Below, piece after piece: positions 53,505 to 61,867 of a stretch of DNA of 64,000 nucleotides (the first letter of the stretch is position 1; the number at the start of each line of letters is the position of its first letter). The notes under the pieces are model-generated. The model saw nothing but the letters and a program-made list of their open reading frames with translations, made no database searches and was not told where the DNA came from. The position numbers were made by a program, and so were the translations under genes. Origin of the DNA: Martelella alba (GTDB taxonomy: Bacteria > Pseudomonadota > Alphaproteobacteria > Rhizobiales > Rhizobiaceae); contig NZ_VHLG01000003.1 of NCBI RefSeq assembly GCF_006516955.1, forward strand, positions 186,001 through 250,000, read 5' to 3'.

Positions 53505-54911
53505 TCAGTGCGCTTCGAACAGCCTGAAGGACTTGTCTTTCGCAAGCTCTGTTATGTGGTCGCCATAACGCTTTTCAAAGGCGTCTACCTGATTGTTGCG
53601 AACCAGATAGCCAGCGCCCGGTGAAAGCGTATCGGGCAGCTGATCGACATCCTGGATCGTGGTGATCTGGCCGTGGCGGTAGAACTCTGCGGAGAAGTCG
53701 CGCCCGCCGGTGATCGTCAGCGGATGGCTTTGCGGGAAATGCGCCAGAATATCCTGTCGCGAGGGAAGGAAACTGTCCTTGCCAATCAGGCAGGCGACAA
53801 TCAGGCCGATAACCAGGACCATGATTTCGGCCACGCCAACCTTCAGCCATGTACCGCCGCCCGTGCCGCTGCGTCGCCACAGGATGACCCCGAGCGCGGC
53901 CGCAGCAGGCAGGGCCGGCAGCGTGTAGGTCACAAGGATATTGGCGGCTGCAGTGAAAAACACCAGCGGCACGATGGCGAAGAGCAACAGATAGGACTGC
54001 AATCCGTCGCCATCGGCGGGAATGCCACGCTTGTAGAGACGCCAGCCAAGGATCGGCAGCATCGGGCTCCAGGGCAGGGCCGCCACGATCCAGTAGAGCC
54101 AGATGGTCCCCTTGGCATGTTCGCGGCCCGAGCCATAAAGATCGCCGGTCCAGCCTGGATCGAGGAAGCGCTGGATATGCTCGCCGATGATGAAATATTT
54201 CAGGAAACCGGGCGTGGCGATTTCGGCGGCAACATACCACGGAATCGATATGATGGCGGCGACGGCAAGGCCGGAGACCCAAGGCAATCGGCCAAGGTTT
54301 GACCATTCGCGGCGCCAGATGACCCATAGCGCGATCGGTGTCATCGACAGGACGACGGATACCGGGCCCTTGGCCAGCATGCCGATGGCGATGCCAGCAA
54401 AAAACATCCAGGCCCAGCGGCGGTCTCCGCGCATGGCCGAATAAAAGCCGGTCATGCAGGCGACGATGCCCAGTGTGAGCACCATGTCTGTCTGAACAAA
54501 GGCGATGGCAACGAAAAACAGGGCGGCACTACACAGGATCAAAAGCGTGACAAGTGCCGTCGTCCGGTCGGTCAGCTGTTCCAGCCAGCGCCAGAGAATG
54601 ACGAGAAGGGCGATCGTCGCGAATAAAATGCCGAGGCGGGCAGCGAATTCATTGGCGCCAAAGGCTTCAATGCCGAGCGCCGACAGCCAGGTATGAAGCG
54701 GTGGTTTGGCCCAGAAAGGGACACCATAATCGAATTGCGGTGTGATCCAGTTGCCGGTTTCCGCCATTTTTCGGGCGATTTCGGCATAACGTGCCTCGGT
54801 TGGATCCGTGAGCGGAACCACGAACATGGCGATGATGCGAACCGCCAGAAGCAGGATCAGTCCCAGTGAAAGAGATTTGATGTTTTTGCTCGCCAAATGA
54901 CAGCCTTTCAT
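53505..54911 (-). CDS. ArnT-like lipid-linked sugar transferase (GT39/GT83 family)
   Basis: The 468-residue protein has about 11 membrane segments and a C-terminal periplasmic part. The catalytic first periplasmic loop has TDPTEARYAEIARKM (Asp36, Glu39), then PFWAKPPLHTWLSALGI. The pattern matches ArnT/FlmK-type enzymes that move an aminosugar from undecaprenyl phosphate to lipid A on the outer face of the inner membrane. It is divergent from GtrA, GT2 and deacetylase genes that would make and flip such a donor. Acceptor and sugar are inferred. Confidence 0.85.
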   Translation of the reverse strand: MKGCHLASKNIKSLSLGLILLLAVRIIAMFVVPLTDPTEARYAEIARKMAETGNWITPQFDYGVPFWAKPPLHTWLSALGIEAFGANEFAARLGILFATIALLVILWRWLEQLTDRTTALVTLLILCSAALFFVAIAFVQTDMVLTLGIVACMTGFYSAMRGDRRWAWMFFAGIAIGMLAKGPVSVVLSMTPIALWVIWRREWSNLGRLPWVSGLAVAAIISIPWYVAAEIATPGFLKYFIIGEHIQRFLDPGWTGDLYGSGREHAKGTIWLYWIVAALPWSPMLPILGWRLYKRGIPADGDGLQSYLLLFAIVPLVFFTAAANILVTYTLPALPAAAALGVILWRRSGTGGGTWLKVGVAEIMVLVIGLIVACLIGKDSFLPSRQDILAHFPQSHPLTITGGRDFSAEFYRHGQITTIQDVDQLPDTLSPGAGYLVRNNQVDAFEKRYGDHITELAKDKSFRLFEAH

Positions 54912-55225
54912 GAGCCTGATAGGTTAGGACGCGCTTTACTACGAACTGGCATCGGAATTTTCAACTGGTAAACTAGTTTGCCTCCCTGGGCTTCAATGAT
55001 GGCTCATCCCGCGAGGCGCTGAGCTGCAAGGACTGTGAAAACGCCTGCAGCTATATTGTCGCGGCAAGCGGGCTCTGTCTTGGATATGGTTGGACAGGAA
55101 CTTTGTTATGTCGGTATATCGTTGCTTTATTTGTATATTCATCGTAGGAAACCAGACTTGATGGTATCGATCGCGACTTTGCCGGATCAGGTGAGGCGCG
55201 AGGCAGAAGGACCGGCTATTCAGGC
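54912..55225. other. 314-base divergent gap
   Basis: It lies between the ArnT-like gene and gtrA. An imperfect AGCTGCAAGG / CCTGCAGCT stem around 55022-55053 and AT-rich stretches near 55105-55145 are visible, the latter a possible promoter for the GtrA operon. No gene recognised. Confidence 0.4.
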
Positions 55226-55633
55226 ATGACAGCGTTGAACGCTCCCCTTGTTCTGGTGAAGCGCTACATGGTTTTTGGTGGCGGATCGTTGCTCGGGGCG
55301 GCGATAGACTATGTCGGCACACTCGCGCTGAACAGCGGTTTCGGTGTGCCCCCGGCGATCGCCCTTGGCTGCGTCATGATCGTCAGTGCCACCGTTGTGT
55401 TCTGCTATCACGATTACATAACGTTCCGTACTGCTGGCGCGGGGTGGGGGCGGCGTTTCATCCGCTTCATGCTGCTAGCCATTGTGATCTTTGCCTTGCG
55501 GGCTGTTGTACTGGAATTTCTGGTGGCCTATGATCTGTCGCTGCCACTGGCTGTGGCGGGGGCGATCCTGCTGATCTCAGTTGCCAACTTCTCCGCATCT
55601 TCTGTCTTCGTGTTTCTGAAAGGTGGCAAATGA
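55226..55633 (+). CDS. GtrA-family membrane protein
   Basis: The 135-residue protein has four membrane segments and the GtrA pattern: FGGGSLLGAAIDYVGTLAL, then CYHDYITFRT after the second helix. GtrA proteins are thought to flip undecaprenyl-phosphate-linked sugars across the inner membrane. It overlaps the following GT2 gene by 4 bases, so the two act together: GT2 makes the lipid-linked sugar and GtrA presents it outside. Confidence 0.88.
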   Translation: MTALNAPLVLVKRYMVFGGGSLLGAAIDYVGTLALNSGFGVPPAIALGCVMIVSATVVFCYHDYITFRTAGAGWGRRFIRFMLLAIVIFALRAVVLEFLVAYDLSLPLAVAGAILLISVANFSASSVFVFLKGGK

Positions 55634-56643
55634 GCGCCCTGGCCCTTTCAATCGTCGTTCCGGTTTATAATGAGGCCCCGAATCTGGCCAATCTCATCGC
55701 CCGCCTGAACATGCTCTCGGAAAAACTCAGGCAGGCGCATGGTCTTGATATCAGCTATATCTTCGTCGATGACGGCAGCCGTGATGACAGCTATGCTGTA
55801 CTCACCAGCCTGGATTTTCAGGGCAATCCGGCGCGGATTTTGCAATTCTCGCGCAATTTCGGAAAGGAAGCAGCGCTGTCGGCCGGTATCGATGCTTCCG
55901 TCGGGGCCGATGCGACCATTTTCATGGATGCCGATCTGCAGCATCCGCCGGAACTTGTCGTCGAAATGGTCGAGATCTGGCTGCGGGATGATGTTGACAG
56001 CGTCTATACCTATAAGAGCGATCGTCTGGCGTCTGAAGGTCTGGCGCGCTCGGTGTTTTCCCGCATGTTCTACAAGACCATGAACCGTGGCGGGCGGTAT
56101 CAGCTTGTTGAGGGGGCGGGTGATTTCCGGCTGGTCAACCGGCGTTTCGCCGATGCGCTGCGCCGCCTTCCCGAATCTGAGCGTTTCATGAAGGGGCTTT
56201 ACGCCTGGGTCGGCTTTACCCAGCGCGGAATTCCGCTGACGCCACCGCCGCGCGAACACGGCGTTTCGAGTTTCAACACCCTCAAACTGCTGACCATGTC
56301 CTTCGATGCGCTGACAAGTTTCACGACCGCGCCGCTTCGGCTGATGGCGCTGACGGGCGTCTGCATCGCGCTTCTGAGTGGACTTTACGGCATTTACATT
56401 GTGCTTGAACGGCTCTTTTTTGAAAGCAGCGGCATCGGCATCAGCTCAATTCTGACACTGGTCTCCTTCTTTGGCGGCGTTCAGATGATCTTCCTCGGGC
56501 TTCTGGGGGAATATGTCGGCAAGGCCGTGCTGGAGGCGAAGCGGCGGCCCTGCTACCTCATTGCCGAGGACCGGACCATCGCCGTCGCCAAAGTTGCCAC
56601 GACGCCTGACCCGAGGACCGAGGGCAGCATTGCCGAAGGCTGA
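55630..56643 (+). CDS. GT2 polyprenyl-phosphate glycosyltransferase (GtrB/ArnC/FlmF-like)
   Basis: The 337-residue protein has an N-terminal GT-A domain (SIVVPVYNEAPNL, FVDDGSRDDS with Asp47-Asp48, MDADLQHPPEL with Asp about 100) and two C-terminal membrane helices (LMALTGVCIALLSGLYG and the LTLVSFFGGVQMIFLGLLGE segment). This is the layout of enzymes that transfer a sugar from a nucleotide to undecaprenyl phosphate. It lies between gtrA and a deacetylase gene. Confidence 0.92.
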   Translation: MSALALSIVVPVYNEAPNLANLIARLNMLSEKLRQAHGLDISYIFVDDGSRDDSYAVLTSLDFQGNPARILQFSRNFGKEAALSAGIDASVGADATIFMDADLQHPPELVVEMVEIWLRDDVDSVYTYKSDRLASEGLARSVFSRMFYKTMNRGGRYQLVEGAGDFRLVNRRFADALRRLPESERFMKGLYAWVGFTQRGIPLTPPPREHGVSSFNTLKLLTMSFDALTSFTTAPLRLMALTGVCIALLSGLYGIYIVLERLFFESSGIGISSILTLVSFFGGVQMIFLGLLGEYVGKAVLEAKRRPCYLIAEDRTIAVAKVATTPDPRTEGSIAEG

Positions 56644-56668
56644 ATGCGACTGTTCTGGAGGTGCCTTG

Positions 56669-57457
56669 ATGATCATCGCTGATGATTTCGGTCTTGGACG
56701 GATGCATGATGCGGTCATTCTTTCCCTGATTGCCGAGGGTCGGATCGACGGAACGTCGGTCATGATTGATGGCGCAATGACAGCCGCGGACATAGCCACC
56801 TTGCGGGCGCTTCGTGATGACGGTGCACGGATCGGTCTTCATCTCAATCTGACCCATGATTTCGATGTTTCTTTTCCGTCCATGCCGCTTGGTGCGCTGA
56901 TGAAGGCAAGTCTTTCCCGCCGTCTGCCAGCGGTTTTCGGCGCGGATTTTCAGCGGCAGACGGCGCGTTTCGTTGAAGTTTTCGGTGGCCTGCCGGATTA
57001 TTATGACGGTCATCAGCACTGTCACTGTCTGCCGGGGCTGTCGCGCATTGCCGCAGCCCTGCCCGGTGCGGGTGTCGCGTGGATGCGGGTGCCTCTGCCG
57101 GCAACGCCCTCAGGCCTATGGGCCAATATGCGCGCCGGTGGTTTCAAGGTTGCAGTGATTGCGGCGCTGGCATGGCGGGCGCGGACGCATTTTCGGAAGG
57201 CGGGATTTGCGACAAATAGCGATTTTTCCGGCTTTCTGCGGCTCGATGATCCTGATGCGGTTGCCGTCTGGCTGCCACGCCTCATGGCGGCGGCAGCAGG
57301 CGAGGGGCTGATCATGACCCATCCAGGGGCCGTGGATGATCCGTCGCAATGCGAAGGGCATGCCGCGCGATCCCGTGCCGTCGAGGCCCGGTTGCTGCGC
57401 AGGCCTACAGCACCGGCCCGAAAATCTGAATCGATTTTCGGAAAGCATGATGCGTGA
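56669..57457 (+). CDS. ChbG/YdjC-family deacetylase (NaxD-like)
   Basis: Start at 56669 after TCTGGAGGTGCC; 262 residues. It has the YdjC metal site: MIIADDFGLG (Asp5, Asp6), the His in GLHLNLT (about 58) and DGHQHCHCLPGL (about 113-124). The family removes N-acetyl groups from aminosugars; Francisella NaxD does this on undecaprenyl-phosphate-GalNAc before FlmK attaches GalN to lipid A. Its place after a GT2 gene and near an ArnT-like gene supports that role. HpnK of hopanoid synthesis is a related alternative. Confidence 0.85.
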   Translation: MIIADDFGLGRMHDAVILSLIAEGRIDGTSVMIDGAMTAADIATLRALRDDGARIGLHLNLTHDFDVSFPSMPLGALMKASLSRRLPAVFGADFQRQTARFVEVFGGLPDYYDGHQHCHCLPGLSRIAAALPGAGVAWMRVPLPATPSGLWANMRAGGFKVAVIAALAWRARTHFRKAGFATNSDFSGFLRLDDPDAVAVWLPRLMAAAAGEGLIMTHPGAVDDPSQCEGHAARSRAVEARLLRRPTAPARKSESIFGKHDA

Positions 57458-57465
57458 TCCGGTCG

Positions 57466-58143
57466 TCAGGCCGGGATGAGCAGCCGCGCTGCGCTTTCTC
57501 TGACGATTCCGGCGATTTTCTCAACGGTTTGTGTGTCGAAACGTGTCACAAGGCCCGAAACGGTTATCGCGCCGCGCAAATCGCCTGCGGTGTCGAAAAC
57601 CGGTGCGGCGACGGCGGCCACCTCGCCATTGCGTTCGCCGTGAGAGGTGGCGTATCCGGCCTCACGGGTCGCTTCGAATTCGGCCGGATAGGGCTCGCTC
57701 CAGGCCTGCAGGACCTTGCCGGATGCGCCGCGGTTGATCGGTAATTCAACCCCTTCGGCAACCGAGTGGCGGATGGCGCGCGTCGGCTCGACACGGTAAA
57801 GGCAGATCCGCATGTCGCCCTGGCGGATATAGAAAGAAGCTGTTTCTGCGGTTTGTTCGACGAGATCTTCCAGTGTGCGGTGCAGGGCCGTTCCCAGCGA
57901 AAAGCCGGCGCGATACTGCGCACCGAGCCGCCAGGCGGCGTTGCCAAGACGATAGCGCCCGGTGTCATCGCGCTCAATATGGCCGAACCGTTCCAGCGAC
58001 ACGATCAGCCGCAGGATGGTGCTTTTATAAAGCCCGGTCTCGCGCGCCAGCTGCGCAAGTGTGAGGGGGCCTGGCGTATGCGAGAAACAGTCGAGAATGG
58101 CCAGCGCCCGTTCGACAGCCTCGACTCCCTTTTGCTCGCTCAT
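57466..58143 (-). CDS. IclR-family transcriptional regulator
   Basis: Start at 58143 (MSEQKGVEAVERALAIL); 225 residues. The N-terminal winged helix contains LTLAQLARETGLYKSTILRL and the C-terminal effector domain has VELPINRGASGKVLQAW and GEVAAVAAPVFDTAG. It is divergent from the CoA-transferase operon and most likely controls it. Two abutting palindromes lie in the 183-base divergent region. Confidence 0.88.
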   Translation of the reverse strand: MSEQKGVEAVERALAILDCFSHTPGPLTLAQLARETGLYKSTILRLIVSLERFGHIERDDTGRYRLGNAAWRLGAQYRAGFSLGTALHRTLEDLVEQTAETASFYIRQGDMRICLYRVEPTRAIRHSVAEGVELPINRGASGKVLQAWSEPYPAEFEATREAGYATSHGERNGEVAAVAAPVFDTAGDLRGAITVSGLVTRFDTQTVEKIAGIVRESAARLLIPA

Positions 58144-58268
58144 GCTCTTTCCCCGGCTGAAATGGTCACATTTGCAAAATTGCAGGCGCCAGCTTTGCAG
58201 ACATGCCGCAAGCCGGGTCGCAAGGCGCTTATAGGCCAAACGTCGACTAGACGATTATCAAATGTTCT

Positions 58269-58300
58269 GTTATTGTCAATAACGTTCTATCAGATAGAAC
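58269..58300. promoter_or_regulatory. Two abutting palindromes, candidate IclR operator
   Basis: GTTATTG-T-CAATAAC (58269-58283) has perfect 7-base arms and GTTCTATC-A-GATAGAAC (58284-58300) has perfect 8-base arms; they are directly adjacent. Together they span 32 bases just before the CoA-transferase start. Paired sites of this size suit a tetrameric IclR protein. Confidence 0.6.
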
Positions 58301-58326
58301 GATAATTGATAAAAAGCAAGGTTTGC

Positions 58327-59538
58327 ATGGGCATGTCGGGAGAAAATACATCCATGCTGGAGGGGGTACGGGTTCTGGATCTGACCAATGTTCTGGCCGG
58401 ACCTTTCTGCTGCCACCAGCTCGCGCATCTCGGCGCGGAGGTCATCAAGGTCGAAAATGTCAGGGGCGGGGATCTGGCGCGACAACTCGGGGCCGATCCA
58501 GAGCTCAATCGCCGCCAGATGGGGATCTCTTTTCTGGCGCAGAATGCCGGCAAGAAATCGGTGACCCTCAATCTGAAGACGGATGAGGGCAAGGCGTTGC
58601 TAAAGGCGCTTGTGGCCGAGGCTGACGTGCTGGTGGAGAATTTCCGGCCGGGCGTGATGAAGCGTCTTGGTGTGGACTATGACGTGTTGCGCGCTGTGAA
58701 CCCGAAACTGATCTATTGCGCCATTTCCGGTTTTGGCCAGGAGGGGCCATGGGTCGGCCGTCCGGCCTATGACCAGATCATCCAGGGCAGTTCCGGGGTG
58801 ATGTCGATTACTGGTGATCGCGACAGTGCGCCGATGCGGGTGGGCTACCCGATTGCCGATACGATTGGCGGGCTCACGGCGGCCTTTGCCATTGCCGCGG
58901 CGCTCAATGCACCGGAACGCGGCAGCTTTATCGATGTATCCATGCTGGAGGCGGTGATCGCCACCATGGGCTGGGCGGTTTCCAACTATCTTGTCGGCGG
59001 TGTCGAACCGAGCGCCAATGGCAATGAAAACATGACGTCGGCGCCATCCGGTGCGTTTCAGGCCGCCGATGCACTGCTGAATATCGCTGCCAACAAGGAT
59101 GAGCAGTGGCATGCGCTTGCCACTCATATCGGACGTCCTGAACTCATTGACGATCCGCTTTATCTGACGCGTGAGAAACGCAAGGAAAACCGGGCAGAGC
59201 TGAAAGCCGAAATCGAGACGGTGCTGAAGACCCGTCCGGCACGTGAATGGGCGCGTGAGCTGAACTGGCTCGGCGTTCCGGCAGGCGCCGTGTTGACCGT
59301 GCCGGAAGTGCTGGCCCATCCGCAGATTACCGAGCGCGGCATGCTGGCGACCTTTGATGAGGTGCCGGGCGTCGGCCGGCCCGTCACCGTGCTCCGAACC
59401 GGCTTCAAGGTTGATGGCCGGGCGCCCTCCGTGGCAACGGCACCTCCGGCGTTGGGGCAGGATAATCATGAGATTTACGGGCGTCTTGGCCTCTCCGGCG
59501 AGCGGATTGACGACCTCAAATCGCGGGGGGTCATATGA
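58327..59538 (+). CDS. Class III (CaiB/BaiF) CoA-transferase
   Basis: Start at 58327 (MGMSGENTSMLEGVRVLD), with AAGG 6 bases upstream; 403 residues. Family features are VLDLTNVLAGPFCCHQLAHL, LNLKTDEGKALL, NFRPGVMKRLG, and the catalytic Asp (about 149) in RPAYDQIIQGSSG. It moves CoA between carboxylic acids through an enzyme-bound anhydride. The next gene encodes a citrate-synthase-fold lyase, overlapping by 4 bases, so the acceptor is probably citrate or citramalate. Confidence 0.92.
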   Translation: MGMSGENTSMLEGVRVLDLTNVLAGPFCCHQLAHLGAEVIKVENVRGGDLARQLGADPELNRRQMGISFLAQNAGKKSVTLNLKTDEGKALLKALVAEADVLVENFRPGVMKRLGVDYDVLRAVNPKLIYCAISGFGQEGPWVGRPAYDQIIQGSSGVMSITGDRDSAPMRVGYPIADTIGGLTAAFAIAAALNAPERGSFIDVSMLEAVIATMGWAVSNYLVGGVEPSANGNENMTSAPSGAFQAADALLNIAANKDEQWHALATHIGRPELIDDPLYLTREKRKENRAELKAEIETVLKTRPAREWARELNWLGVPAGAVLTVPEVLAHPQITERGMLATFDEVPGVGRPVTVLRTGFKVDGRAPSVATAPPALGQDNHEIYGRLGLSGERIDDLKSRGVI

Positions 59539-60335
59539 GCGACGTTGCTGACTGGTGGACCACTGAAATCATCGACATGCAGCCGGGAAAGATTCATTTT
59601 CGCGGCAAACCGATCGAAGATCTGATCGGCAATGTCAGTTTTCCGCAGATGGTCTGGCTGATGATCCGCGGCGATCTGCCGACAGCAGATCAGGCGAGGC
59701 TTCTGGAAGCCGCCCTTGTTGCCGCCGTTGATCACGGACCGCAGGCGCCCTCGATCGCCGCAGCCCGCATGGCGGTGACCTGCGGATTGTCGCTCAACGG
59801 CGCCATGGCCAATGCGGTCAATATGCTGGATGATGTGCATGGCGGGGCCGGTGAGCAGGCGGTGATGCTCTATCATGAAATCGATCGCGCCGTTGAAGGC
59901 GGCGAGGCCCTTGAAGCGGCAACATCCGCCGCAATCAGGATTTTCCGTGCGGAAAAGGGCAAATATATTCCAGGCTTCGGCCACCGTTTCCACAAGCCGG
60001 TTGATCCGCGCAGTCCGCGCCTGCTGGCGCTGGTGGATGAAGCCGCTGAAAGGGGAACGGTTTCGGGCCGCTTTGCAGCTATCGGCCGTGCCATTGCCGC
60101 GCATCTGGAGGAAGCGCGCGGCAAGCCGGTGCCGATGAATATCGATGGCGCAACGGCTGTCATCTATGCCGAGCTTGGCTTTGCGCCACCACTCGCGCGC
60201 GGTCTCTTCTGTCTGTCCCGTTCCGTTGGCGCACTCGCCCATGGCTGGGAACAGATGCAGCAGGGCGGACGCAATAAGGGGCCGACGCCCCCACACTATC
60301 GGTGGACCTATAAGGGTCCCGATCCGATGTCCTGA
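59535..60335 (+). CDS. Short citrate-synthase-fold protein, probable citryl-CoA lyase
   Basis: The 266-residue protein has the citrate synthase catalytic triad in order: His (about 102) in DVHGGAGEQAV, His (about 150) in PGFGHRFHKPVDPRSP, and Asp (about 203) in MNIDGATAVIY. It is much shorter than citrate synthase (about 430 residues) and begins with DMQPGKIHFRGKPIEDLIG. Related short proteins are called citryl-CoA lyase and cleave citryl-CoA to acetyl-CoA and oxaloacetate. Genes for a CoA-transferase and a tricarboxylate transporter on either side support this. Citramalyl-CoA cleavage is an alternative. Confidence 0.82.
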   Translation: MSDVADWWTTEIIDMQPGKIHFRGKPIEDLIGNVSFPQMVWLMIRGDLPTADQARLLEAALVAAVDHGPQAPSIAAARMAVTCGLSLNGAMANAVNMLDDVHGGAGEQAVMLYHEIDRAVEGGEALEAATSAAIRIFRAEKGKYIPGFGHRFHKPVDPRSPRLLALVDEAAERGTVSGRFAAIGRAIAAHLEEARGKPVPMNIDGATAVIYAELGFAPPLARGLFCLSRSVGALAHGWEQMQQGGRNKGPTPPHYRWTYKGPDPMS

Positions 60336-60358
60336 AACGGTCATAGAGGGAGGACTTG

Positions 60359-61339
60359 ATGACCAAACTTCGCAATCTCGCCATGACGATGGTGCTCGGC
60401 CTGACACTTGCCAGCCCGGCACTCGCCTTTGAACCCAGTGCCAGCGAATGCATTGCACCGGCAGCGCCGGGCGGAGGCTGGGACTTCACCTGCCGCCAGG
60501 TCGGCAAGACGCTTCAGGATCTGAAACTCGTGCCTGGCACCATGCAGGTCGCCAATCTCGTTGGCGGCTCCGGAGGTGTCGCCTTTGCCGAAGTCGTCGG
60601 CAAGCGTGATACGGATGACAATCTTCTGGTCGCAGCCTCTTCTGCCACGGCAACCCGTCTCGCCCAGGGGGCTTTCCCCGGCTATAGCGCCGATCAGGTG
60701 CGCTGGGTCGGCTCGGTCGGCGCGGATTACGGCATCATCGCCGTTGCCAAGGATTCGCCGATCAACACGCTTCCCGAGCTGATGGACAAGATCAAGTCCG
60801 ATCCCAAAAGCGTTGCCGTGGCAGGTGGTTCTGCTGTCGGCGGCTGGGATCATCTGAAGGTCCTGATGGCAGCGAAAAAGGCTGGCATCGATGATGTCCG
60901 CTCGGTCAAATATGTCGCCTTTGAAGGTGGCGGCGAAGCGGTGACCCAGCTTCTGGCCGGTTCTGTTCAGGCCTTTTCCGGTGATGCATCGGAAGCCAAG
61001 GGCTTTGTTGACAGCGGCGATATCAAGATCCTCGCCGTGCTCGCGCCCGACCGCATGCCGGGCGACTTCTCGTCTTTCCCGACCGCCAAGGAACAGGGCA
61101 TTGACGTGATCGGTGCAAACTGGCGCGGCTTTTATGCGCCGGGCAAGATGGATGATGCGGCCTATCAATACTGGGTCGATGCGATCCAGAAGGTCTATAT
61201 GTCCGATGAGTGGAAGCAGGTGATGGCCCAGAACGGTTTGGCTCCGCTGGACAAGAGCGGCCCGGAATTCACCGCCTTCGTCAATCAGTCCATCGCTGAC
61301 ATTCAGGCGCTGTCCAAGGAAATCGGCATCATCAAGTAA
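60359..61339 (+). CDS. tctC: Tripartite tricarboxylate transporter binding protein (TctC)
   Basis: Start at 60359 after GAGGGAGGAC; 326 residues with a Sec signal peptide ending near ALA. The mature protein has CIAPAAPGGGWDFTCRQVGK and NLVGGSGGVAFAEVVG, the conserved TctC loops that hold carboxylates, and later GLAPLDKSGPEF. It binds citrate or a similar acid in the periplasm. An attenuator-like hairpin separates it from tctB. Confidence 0.92.
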   Translation: MTKLRNLAMTMVLGLTLASPALAFEPSASECIAPAAPGGGWDFTCRQVGKTLQDLKLVPGTMQVANLVGGSGGVAFAEVVGKRDTDDNLLVAASSATATRLAQGAFPGYSADQVRWVGSVGADYGIIAVAKDSPINTLPELMDKIKSDPKSVAVAGGSAVGGWDHLKVLMAAKKAGIDDVRSVKYVAFEGGGEAVTQLLAGSVQAFSGDASEAKGFVDSGDIKILAVLAPDRMPGDFSSFPTAKEQGIDVIGANWRGFYAPGKMDDAAYQYWVDAIQKVYMSDEWKQVMAQNGLAPLDKSGPEFTAFVNQSIADIQALSKEIGIIK

Positions 61340-61346
61340 GTCTGAA

Positions 61347-61390
61347 GGCCCCGGCCCGGAGAGGAGAACCGGGACGGGGCCTTTTTATTT
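61347..61390 (+). terminator. Intra-operon terminator/attenuator after tctC
   Basis: GGCCCCGGCCCGG and CCGGGACGGGGCC form a 13-base stem with one mismatch around a 9-base loop, followed by TTTTTATTT. It should allow partial read-through into tctBA so that the binding protein is made in excess. Confidence 0.8.
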
Positions 61391-61411
61391 CAGTCAATGG
61401 GAGGAGACGCT

Positions 61412-61843
61412 GTGAGCGATCGCATTTTCGGCGTGTTCGGCATAATCCTGTCTGCCGTCTATGTCTGGCAGGCCATGCTGACGGAGGAGAGCTTTCTCAG
61501 CGATCCCGTCGGGCCGAAGGCCTTTCCGGTGATTATCGGCATCGTGCTGGCCGTAGCCAGCCTGTTCATCATCCTTCTGCCGGATGCGGAACCGGAATGG
61601 CCGCGCCTGAAGGCGCTGGCCGATATCGTCATTTCTGCCGGCGTGATGTTTGCCTATGCCTGGTTTCTGCCGGTTCTGGGCTTTGTGCTGGCGACCATCC
61701 TGGCGGCGGCCTTTCTGTCCTGGCGGCTTGGCGCGCGTCCGCTGCCGGCCTCTGTTGCCGGTGTCGTCATTTCGCTCGGCATCTATTCGATCTTCCATCT
61801 GGTGCTCGGTCTTCATCTGGCCCGCGGCCCGCTTGGCTTTTGA
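61412..61843 (+). CDS. tctB: Tripartite tricarboxylate transporter small permease (TctB)
   Basis: GTG start at 61412, 5 bases after GGGAGGAGA, is preferred over ATG 61397; 143 residues. Four membrane segments and FLSDPVGPKAFPVIIGIVLA near the first periplasmic loop match TctB. It pairs with TctA to form the secondary transporter. Confidence 0.85.
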   Translation: MSDRIFGVFGIILSAVYVWQAMLTEESFLSDPVGPKAFPVIIGIVLAVASLFIILLPDAEPEWPRLKALADIVISAGVMFAYAWFLPVLGFVLATILAAAFLSWRLGARPLPASVAGVVISLGIYSIFHLVLGLHLARGPLGF

Positions 61844-61867
61844 TGCCCGGCGCAGAAAGGCATTTCC

